Assembly (NCBI GenBank): GCA_900553765.1
Contig: USET01000004.1
Location: 1 to 20,895 of the forward strand
From: an uncultured Mycoplasmatota bacterium
Lineage (GTDB): Bacteria; Bacillota_I; Bacilli_A; RF39; UBA660
Length of the DNA: 20,895 nt
Reading direction: 5' to 3'
Numbering within the stretch: position 1 is the first letter of the stretch; every line of letters begins with the position of its first letter. The notes under the pieces are model-generated. The model made no database searches. It had not been told where the DNA came from and was given only the letters and a program-made list of their open reading frames with translations. Shown here piece by piece: positions 15,701-20,895 of the stretch. The translations under genes were made by a program, and so were the position numbers.

Positions 15701-16380
15701 GCACGAACCTTCTCATCGTTTACAATCTTACCATCATCGATTGTAATAATACGATCCGCACGGAGCGCTAAATTATGATCGTGTGTAATCATAATGATCG
15801 TCTGGTGATATTTTTTATTCGATAACTTTAATAGTTCGATAATTTCTTTTCCAGCTTTACTATCTAGATTCCCCGTCGGTTCATCCGCAAGTAACAAAGT
15901 TGGACGGTTCATTAAAGCGCGACCAATCGATACTCTCTGTTGTTGCCCTCCAGATAATTCATTCGGTAAATGATTGACGCGATCTTTTAGATTCAACGTT
16001 TCAATCAATTCGTTTAAATACGTTTGATCTACCTTTTTACGGTCCAATAAAATTGGAAGCGTCATATTTTCTTCTACATTCAAAACTGGTATCAAATTAT
16101 AGAATTGATAAATTAGTCCAACTTGTCTTCTTCTGAAAATTGCGAGTGCATTCTCATTTAATCTATATACATCTTCTCCATCGACGTACACTTTTCCACT
16201 CGTAGGACGATCGACACCTCCTAAAATATGAAGGAGTGTACTTTTCCCACTACCACTCGCACCTACGATCGCAACAAATTCTCCTTTATTTACGGAAAAA
16301 GAAACATGATCAAGCGCACGTACTAACGTCTCTCCTTTTCCATAGTTTTTACATAAATCTTCTACTCTCAATATTTCCAT
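15697..16380 (-). CDS. ABC transporter ATP-binding protein, MacB/LolD type
   Basis: Cytoplasmic ATPase that powers the double-FtsX permease. The 227-residue protein has Walker A GASGSGKST, Q-loop VGLIYQFYNLIP, signature LSGGQQQR, Walker B LLLADEPTGNLDS and the H-loop MITHDH, all in the order and wording usual for MacB/LolD/BceA ATPases paired with FtsX-type permeases. The start chosen is the ATG at 16380 (MEILRVEDLCKNYG), 9 bases after AAAGG; an ATG two codons earlier (16386) is possible, and a longer TTG start overlaps the ribosome binding site. The stop overlaps the permease start (ATGA). A 37-codon membrane peptide gene lies 25 bases upstream, in the same unit. Confidence 0.95.
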   Translation of the reverse strand: MEILRVEDLCKNYGKGETLVRALDHVSFSVNKGEFVAIVGASGSGKSTLLHILGGVDRPTSGKVYVDGEDVYRLNENALAIFRRRQVGLIYQFYNLIPVLNVEENMTLPILLDRKKVDQTYLNELIETLNLKDRVNHLPNELSGGQQQRVSIGRALMNRPTLLLADEPTGNLDSKAGKEIIELLKLSNKKYHQTIIMITHDHNLALRADRIITIDDGKIVNDEKVRA

Positions 16381-16405
16381 ATTCATTTTCCTTTCTAACA
16401 AAATC

Positions 16406-16519
16406 TCAGTTTACAAAAGATCCGTTCAAGCAAAGATAAAAACCTAATACTACTAAAATTAAACCTACTACGATAAGGAGCGCAATATTCGCGTACTCTA
16501 ATCGTTCTTTTTTTCGCAT
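16406..16519 (-). CDS. Small single-pass membrane peptide (37 residues)
   Basis: A short gene with good translation signals: GAGGTGA lies 5 bases upstream of the ATG. The product begins MRKKERLEYAN (basic, cytoplasmic by the positive-inside rule), continues with about 20 hydrophobic residues rich in Leu, Ile, Val and Gly (IALLIVVGLILVVLGFYL), and ends with Cys, Leu and a short polar tail LNGSFVN. It lies 25 bases before the ATPase and after a candidate response-regulator operator, so it is probably co-transcribed with the transporter. Role unknown. Options are a small transporter subunit, a regulator of the kinase, or a leader peptide. I do not recognise a family. Too short to be proven by coding statistics, but length, signal and topology agree. 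Confidence 0.7.
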   Translation of the reverse strand: MRKKERLEYANIALLIVVGLILVVLGFYLCLNGSFVN

Positions 16520-16537
16520 ACGATTCACCTCATTACC

Positions 16538-16554
16538 ATCATACTGTAATGATA
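16538..16554 (-). promoter_or_regulatory. Candidate -10 elements of the peptide/ABC unit
   Basis: Two overlapping choices lie downstream of the operator on the minus strand: TATCAT (16554-16549, 23 bases from the operator, close to the 22-base spacing before the regulator gene) and TATGAT (16543-16538, 34 bases from it, one helical turn further). Neither has a good -35, as expected for an activator-dependent promoter. Confidence 0.35.
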
Positions 16555-16577
16555 TGACTTTAGAGTGACTTCTTCGA

Positions 16578-16591
16578 TTACAATTTTGTCA
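16578..16591 (-). promoter_or_regulatory. Candidate response-regulator operator upstream of the ABC unit
   Basis: Minus strand TGACAAAATTGTAA, flanked AG and TC, matches 13 of 16 bases of the repeat before the response-regulator gene (18599-18612) and fits TNACA-N4-TGTAA, the pattern I recall for BceR-type regulators. An additional half-site (plus-strand AGTGAC, 16564-16569) forms a wider inverted repeat with GTCACT at 16588-16593. The adjacent regulator is the obvious binding candidate. Confidence 0.6.
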
Positions 16592-16607
16592 CTTTTCTAT
16601 CACCCTC

Positions 16608-16613
16608 ATTATA
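16608..16613 (-). promoter_or_regulatory. TATAAT -10 just after the kinase terminator
   Basis: Minus strand TATAAT follows the kinase terminator by 4 bases; the -35 region is poor. If used, the operator at 16578-16591 would lie just downstream of its start site, which would mean repression, not activation. Confidence 0.45.
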
Positions 16614-16617
16614 CTAT

Positions 16618-16645
16618 AAAAAAGAAAACAATCGTCTGTTTTCTT
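16618..16645 (-). terminator. Intrinsic terminator of the two-component operon
   Basis: Minus strand AGAAAACA, loop GACGAT, TGTTTTCT and a T-run. It separates the kinase gene from the peptide/ABC unit. Confidence 0.75.
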
Positions 16646-16649
16646 CCCT

Positions 16650-17870
16650 TTATTTATAAAATCTCAAGCGAAACGTCGTTCCTTTTAAAACTTCGCTTTC
16701 TACTAAAATTTCACCATTCATCGACTTTACGATCTTCTCTGCAAGATGAAGACCGATTCCAACGCTATCGCTTTTACTCGTCTTCGCCTTATAAAACCGT
16801 TCGAACAGATGCGGAAGATCTTCCTTATCGATTCCACAACCATTATCAGCAATTGAAATCTCTTTGTAAATCGGATTGTCACTCGCACTGATCGTAATCG
16901 TTCCTTCCTCATCCGTATGTTCATGTGCATTTTTCAAAATATTCACTAGAGCTTCTGTCAGCCATGCTTCATCTCCAATGATAGATAAATTTTTCTTGAT
17001 ATTGACAACTAATTTCTGATTCTTTAATTCAATTGGAATGCGTAGTGGATCGATCGCTTTTGTCACGAGTTTTTTCACATTGATACGATCATGTTTCATT
17101 TGCACCATACCACTTTCCATCCGAGACAATTTTAAAAGAGACGATACGAGCCACTCGATTCGCTCTAATTGTTTTCTATTTTTGTTTAAAAATTCCTGTC
17201 TTGTATCAGCATCCATATCAGAATCAGAAAGTAAATCATTCATCACATACATGCTCGTAAGTGGTGTTTTGATCTGATGAGATATATCGGATAACGTTTC
17301 TTCTAGCGCTAATTTATCCTTCATCGCACCATCTGACTTTTCTTTCAAGAGGATTGTCATCTTATATATCTCATTTTTCAAATGGCTCATTTCGCCTTCT
17401 TCATAATCGCGGATATCCAAACTATAATCGCCATTTAAAATCCGATTCATATACCGATTCAACTCTTTTACTTTTTTATGCTCTCTTACAACATAAAAGA
17501 AGAAAACCAAGGCGACGATTCCAAATGAAATTAACACCATCCATATCGCATCCGTTTCCATCTTCTCTTCTAGCGCACGTAAATCGTGGATACGATAATA
17601 AGCTTCCGTATCTCCTAACCCGTATTTTTCTAATATTTCCATGCCAACTTCCGTGTTATTTTCATCACTTAAAATCGATTCTATAATATCTTCTTCTAAC
17701 TCAGGATGACGAGAGATGATCGATCCTGTAAGTTCTGCATTTTGTTCGATCAATTCCTGTTCGTACATATGGTAGTGCTGTCTCGTCCATAAAAGCATGA
17801 TACAAGTCGTCAAAAAGACAAGCGTTATAAAGATGATCATCAATCGGTGTAAATACTTACTTTCTAACAT
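16650..17870 (-). CDS. Sensor histidine kinase of the two-component system
   Basis: A 406-residue membrane kinase. Two membrane segments (about 9-29 and 107-128) flank an extracytoplasmic sensor of about 77 residues, rich in Glu and His. A HAMP-like linker (about 131-180) follows, then the phospho-acceptor box SDISHQIKTPLTSM (His198), N box NILKNAHEH, G1 DNGCGID, F box LFERFYK and G2 VGIGLHLAEK. It autophosphorylates and passes phosphate to the regulator encoded upstream; the start overlaps the regulator end by 7 bases. The outer domain separates it from intramembrane-sensing BceS kinases, which lack one. The signal is unknown, perhaps an antimicrobial peptide or envelope stress, given the ABC unit next to it. 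Confidence 0.95.
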   Translation of the reverse strand: MLESKYLHRLMIIFITLVFLTTCIMLLWTRQHYHMYEQELIEQNAELTGSIISRHPELEEDIIESILSDENNTEVGMEILEKYGLGDTEAYYRIHDLRALEEKMETDAIWMVLISFGIVALVFFFYVVREHKKVKELNRYMNRILNGDYSLDIRDYEEGEMSHLKNEIYKMTILLKEKSDGAMKDKLALEETLSDISHQIKTPLTSMYVMNDLLSDSDMDADTRQEFLNKNRKQLERIEWLVSSLLKLSRMESGMVQMKHDRINVKKLVTKAIDPLRIPIELKNQKLVVNIKKNLSIIGDEAWLTEALVNILKNAHEHTDEEGTITISASDNPIYKEISIADNGCGIDKEDLPHLFERFYKAKTSKSDSVGIGLHLAEKIVKSMNGEILVESEVLKGTTFRLRFYK

Positions 17871-18550
17871 ACGTCACCCACTTTATATCCAACTCCTCGT
17901 ACCGTCAATATAATTTTAGGATGCATCGGATCATCTTCGATCTTTTCCCTAATTCTCTTAATATAAACAGTTAATGTATTATCATTGACATACGCTTCGT
18001 TGACATCCCAAATATCAGCCAAAATTTTCTCGCGCGTAAATACTGTATTCGGGTTTAGAGCAAGAATCAATAGAATTTTATATTCTAACGCTGTCAACAT
18101 GACATCGACTCCGTTTTTTAACACCTTTGCCTGTTCCAAATCGATGACAAGAGCGCGGATTTGAATCACATTGCTGTTTTGCTTTCCCTTCGTCCGGCGC
18201 AACACTGCCTTCATACGAGAGATCAGTTCACGCGCCTTAAATGGTTTTGTAATATAATCATCCGCTCCCATATCGAGTCCCATGACGATCGATACTTCAA
18301 GATCGTTAGCTGTCAAAAAGATCACAGGAATATCGTGTTTTTCCTTGATCGTGCGAAACAGATCAAATCCATTCCCATCTGGTAAATTTAAGTCTAATAA
18401 AATCAAATCGATCTCTGGGTCGTCTTCAACTGTTCTGATTGCTTCTTTCACTGTACTATTTTCGAGAACTTGATAAGACTCTTGTTCTAGATAATACCGT
18501 AATCCTAAACGAATGCTCTCATCATCTTCGACGAGTAATATCTTGGTCAT
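17864..18550 (-). CDS. OmpR-family response regulator
   Basis: A 228-residue DNA-binding response regulator. The receiver domain (1-120) has acidic residues EDD at 8-10, phosphorylation site Asp53 in LLLDLNLPDG, Thr80 and Lys102 (TKPF). The C-terminal winged-helix domain includes LTALEYKILLILALNPNTVFTREKIL and the recognition segment NDNTLTVYIKRIREKI, ending VRGVGYKVGD. GAGGTGGT precedes the ATG. It is the first gene of the two-component operon. An inverted repeat (TGACGA-AA-TCGTCA) lies just upstream of its promoter and recurs before the ABC unit, so it probably regulates itself and the transporter. Confidence 0.96.
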   Translation of the reverse strand: MTKILLVEDDESIRLGLRYYLEQESYQVLENSTVKEAIRTVEDDPEIDLILLDLNLPDGNGFDLFRTIKEKHDIPVIFLTANDLEVSIVMGLDMGADDYITKPFKARELISRMKAVLRRTKGKQNSNVIQIRALVIDLEQAKVLKNGVDVMLTALEYKILLILALNPNTVFTREKILADIWDVNEAYVNDNTLTVYIKRIREKIEDDPMHPKIILTVRGVGYKVGDVC

Positions 18551-18570
18551 ATTACCACCTCATAGCCTAT

Positions 18571-18599
18571 ATTATACTATAATTTCTCGATTTTGAAAT
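18571..18599 (-). promoter_or_regulatory. Promoter of the two-component operon
   Basis: Minus strand TATAAT (18576-18571) with ATTTCA as a weak -35 at 17 bases. A poor -35 next to an upstream operator fits activation by a bound regulator. Confidence 0.6.
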
Positions 18600-18612
18600 G
18601 ACGATTTCGTCA
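18599..18612 (-). promoter_or_regulatory. Candidate autoregulatory operator of the response regulator
   Basis: TGACGA-AA-TCGTCA is a perfect inverted repeat with a 2-base centre, touching the upstream edge of the -35. It is related to the site at 16578-16591. Each is the only instance I noticed in a promoter region of this window. Confidence 0.6.
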
Positions 18613-18613
18613 C

Positions 18614-18641
18614 AAAAAAATTCTAGAAAATCTAGAATTTT
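18614..18641 (-). terminator. Intrinsic terminator of the SNF2 helicase gene
   Basis: Minus strand AAAATTCTAGA, loop TTT, TCTAGAATTTT plus more T: an 11-bp stem. The TAG stop codon of the helicase gene is part of the stem. Confidence 0.8.
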
Positions 18642-20895
18642 GATTCTGTTCCACCTAGTAAAGACCAAAGATCTTCTTCCGATAACTTAGTAAGCATCGT
18701 ATCTGCTGTCTCTGAACCCTGATCGATCAAACGAGCACTCAATTCACTTTTACGTCTCTGAAGTTCGACGATTCTCTCTTCGATCGTACCTTTAGTAATC
18801 AATTTAATCACTTCTACGACATTCTTCTGTCCAATACGATGAGATCGATCGGTCGCTTGATTTTCAACTTGTGGATTCCACCAAGGATCTAAGTGGATTA
18901 CGACATCCGCACTCGTTAAATTCAGTCCCGTTCCCCCTGCTTTTAATGAGATCAAAAATACAGTCTCATCATTCTTTTGGAAATTTTCTACTAACCGCAT
19001 ACGTTCCTTGCTTTTGGTTTGCCCATCCAAGTAAGCGTGGGAAATTCCCTTTTCTTCTAGTTTTGGAATCAATAACTTTAATGCGGAAGGAAACTGAGAA
19101 AACAGTAAAATCTTGTGTCCATTTTCTTTGATCTGACTCACAAGATCGATCACTGTCTCCATCTTACTACCGATGCAACCACCTTCAAATAACAACCTTG
19201 GATCGATACAGATCTGTCGTAGTTTCATCAAAAGAGACAGTATGAGAAATTGATTTTTTTGAAATCCTGAATCGGCAACTGCTTCCTCGATTTTGAGTTT
19301 TGTCTCCTCTAACGTTTGAACGTAGAGTGCTTTTTGTTCATCGCTTAATTCTACGTAAACATTATTTTCTATCTTCGCAGGTAGATCTTTCAAGACATCA
19401 CATTTTCTTCTCCGCAAGATAAATGGAGAAATCAAAGAACGCAATTCATCTAATGCTTCCGCACTCTCTTCTAAATTCTTAATTTGATATCGCTCTTTAA
19501 AGCTTGGTAGATCTCCTAAAAATCCCGGCATAAGATAATCGAATATACTCCAAAGTTCCAAAACAGAATTTTCAATCGGAGTTCCTGTCAAAGCAAATTT
19601 AGTGTTTGCTACAACTTGTTTTACCGCCATCGTCGTTTCAGACCCGACATTCTTAATACTCTGTGCTTCATCAATCAAACAAGTATCAAAACAAATATCT
19701 CTATAAAAATCGATATCGTTGCGTAACGTTCCATACGACGTAATTACCACTTGGCAATCTTCTAAATGTTCCAATTTCTTTTGACGTTTCTCTTTGGTTT
19801 CATGAATCACTTCATAATGTATATGAGGCGCGAATTTCTCCCATTCGTTTTGCCAGTTATATACAAGAGAAGTCGGTACGACAATTAAAAACTTTCTCTT
19901 AGGATCTTCCTTTAATCGATGTTTAATATATACGATCGTCTGTAACGATTTTCCAAGTCCCATCTCGTCTGCTAAAATACCACCAAACCCGAGATGGGCA
20001 ATCATGAGCATCCATTTCACACCCGTCATTTGATAATCGCGCAAAATAGACTCTTCTTTCGTAAACTTAACTTTTTGATCCTTATAAGTTTTAAATTCCT
20101 CCATATATTTTTCGACTGAGTCATCTAAAGAAAGTGTTCCTAATTGGTGTCTCCCCATCTCTAATAATCGAACACATTCATAGATCGGCAAATTCCCTTT
20201 TGGATCGTAATTAGAAAATCCGAGAGACTGATAGACTTGATCAAATTCTTCCAACGCCTCTTGCTCTAGATCGAGGTAATCCCCCGATTTCAATTGCACG
20301 TACTTTTTCTTCTTAGCAAGCGCCTCTAACACATTTGAAAAATCTTCTTGTTCTACCCCTTCTAATTGAAATTCATAATTTAAAATACGATCCTGCCCAA
20401 TTCGAAAACTACTTTCTACTTTCGTCTTTCGATTTACTTTCATCTTCTTGAGCGATGATTCGATCATCGTATCATATTGTTCACTAATGACATACATACC
20501 TCGTTCGATAAAATATATCACAGCTTCTTCGTCTTTTAAAACAAATTCATCTTTCACACGGCGGAATCCATAGTGAACGAGAAGTGATTCGATCTCTTCT
20601 ACCATACGATGAGAATATACGTAATATCGATTCTCATCCTTCTTATAAATATCAAATTCTTCCTCATGATCCTTGAGATGTATATGTGCTACAATCTCTT
20701 TTTTTCTTTTTTCGAAATACAATCTAGGTACCCATTTCCCTATTTGGAATCGATCCTGGAGTGAGGGCGCGATCTTCATATGTTCATCAAACTTCAATAC
20801 TTTTGGAAGTACGTGATCGACAAACGAAGGAAGATCCTGCTCTGTCAACAAGACTGTCTTCTTATGATTTCTCACGAGCAACCTAAGTAGTTTTC
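18632..20895 (-). CDS. SNF2-family DNA-dependent ATPase/helicase, 5' end outside window
   Basis: Swi2/Snf2-type translocase of the bacterial RapA-like branch. About 754 residues are visible. The first ~270 match the pattern of the bacterial SNF2-associated domain (long, charged, low conservation). Then come motif I ADEMGLGKS, Ia IVVPTSLVYNW, II IDEAQSIKN (DEAQ box), III ALTGTPIENS, IV ILLFSQF, V LKAGGTGLNL and VI QATDRSHRIGQ. The reading frame stays open beyond the TTG at 20881 to the window edge (codons AAA CTA CTT AGG), and full-length relatives are around 1000 residues with an N-terminal SWIM zinc finger, so the gene is most likely cut by the window and TTG is not its true start. Its role in the cell is not established; transcription or DNA-repair remodelling is usual. 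Confidence 0.94.
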   Translation of the reverse strand, partial: KLLRLLVRNHKKTVLLTEQDLPSFVDHVLPKVLKFDEHMKIAPSLQDRFQIGKWVPRLYFEKRKKEIVAHIHLKDHEEEFDIYKKDENRYYVYSHRMVEEIESLLVHYGFRRVKDEFVLKDEEAVIYFIERGMYVISEQYDTMIESSLKKMKVNRKTKVESSFRIGQDRILNYEFQLEGVEQEDFSNVLEALAKKKKYVQLKSGDYLDLEQEALEEFDQVYQSLGFSNYDPKGNLPIYECVRLLEMGRHQLGTLSLDDSVEKYMEEFKTYKDQKVKFTKEESILRDYQMTGVKWMLMIAHLGFGGILADEMGLGKSLQTIVYIKHRLKEDPKRKFLIVVPTSLVYNWQNEWEKFAPHIHYEVIHETKEKRQKKLEHLEDCQVVITSYGTLRNDIDFYRDICFDTCLIDEAQSIKNVGSETTMAVKQVVANTKFALTGTPIENSVLELWSIFDYLMPGFLGDLPSFKERYQIKNLEESAEALDELRSLISPFILRRRKCDVLKDLPAKIENNVYVELSDEQKALYVQTLEETKLKIEEAVADSGFQKNQFLILSLLMKLRQICIDPRLLFEGGCIGSKMETVIDLVSQIKENGHKILLFSQFPSALKLLIPKLEEKGISHAYLDGQTKSKERMRLVENFQKNDETVFLISLKAGGTGLNLTSADVVIHLDPWWNPQVENQATDRSHRIGQKNVVEVIKLITKGTIEERIVELQRRKSELSARLIDQGSETADTMLTKLSEEDLWSLLGGTESKF

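Noticed and set aside
13076..18550. Calling the module BceRS-BceAB
   Set aside because: The kinase has an outer sensor domain of about 77 residues and the permease has two FtsX domains with two large outer domains, unlike BceS and BceB. Only the operator pattern and the ATPase resemble that family.
18614..18641. TTCTAGA/TCTAGAA palindrome as a regulator site
   Set aside because: It is followed by a T-run and contains the SNF2 stop codon, so it is explained as a terminator stem.
1117..19131. Plus-strand open frames of 60-110 codons throughout
   Set aside because: All overlap well-supported minus-strand genes, lack ribosome binding sites and domain content, and are shadows of the opposite strand.

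Overview
The window looks like a chromosomal segment of a low-GC, endospore-lineage member of the Bacillota (Firmicutes). All genes lie on the minus strand. The evidence for the lineage is the AT-rich composition, the strong GGAGG-type ribosome binding sites, the division genes ftsQ-ftsA-ftsZ next to spoIIGA-sigE-sigG (the Bacillus-type arrangement), and use of the standard bacterial code (TGA is a stop, TGG is Trp). The exact class is not readable from this sequence. A gut Bacilli or Erysipelotrichia-like genome is my guess, not a result.

Reading in the direction of transcription (high to low coordinates): (1) An SNF2-family helicase, cut at its 5' end by the window edge, closes with a terminator. 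(2) A sensory module follows: an OmpR-family response regulator and its histidine kinase, then a separate unit holding a 37-residue membrane peptide, an ABC ATPase and an 874-residue double-FtsX permease. Two nearly identical inverted repeats (consensus GTGACRAAATYGTMAT), one before the regulator and one before the peptide/ABC unit, suggest that the regulator controls both units. (3) A PdaC-like polysaccharide deacetylase has its own unit. (4) Then come cell wall and division genes: murG (reading frame broken) with murB, ftsQ (divIB), and ftsA-ftsZ. (5) A GNAT acetyltransferase and a NUDIX hydrolase sit between ftsZ and spoIIGA. (6) The mother-cell sigma factor pair spoIIGA-sigE follows. (7) Glucose-6-phosphate isomerase and a thioredoxin-like lipoprotein lacking its cysteines sit between sigE and sigG. 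(8) sigG, the forespore sigma factor, follows. (9) Last is an ABC-2-like membrane protein and possibly the first codons of another gene.

Almost every unit ends in a compact intrinsic terminator whose hairpin contains or touches the stop codon, and most units have a recognisable sigma-A -10 (often extended TGnTATAAT). The cluster is therefore dense but split into many short transcription units, not one long division operon. The points most worth a second look are the shared operator with its small-peptide/ABC module, the murG frameshift, the cysteine-less thioredoxin-like lipoprotein coupled to pgi, and the terminator fused to the ribosome binding site between ftsZ and the GNAT gene. I see no tRNA, rRNA, CRISPR array or insertion sequence. 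There is no stretch of 300 bases without a gene.
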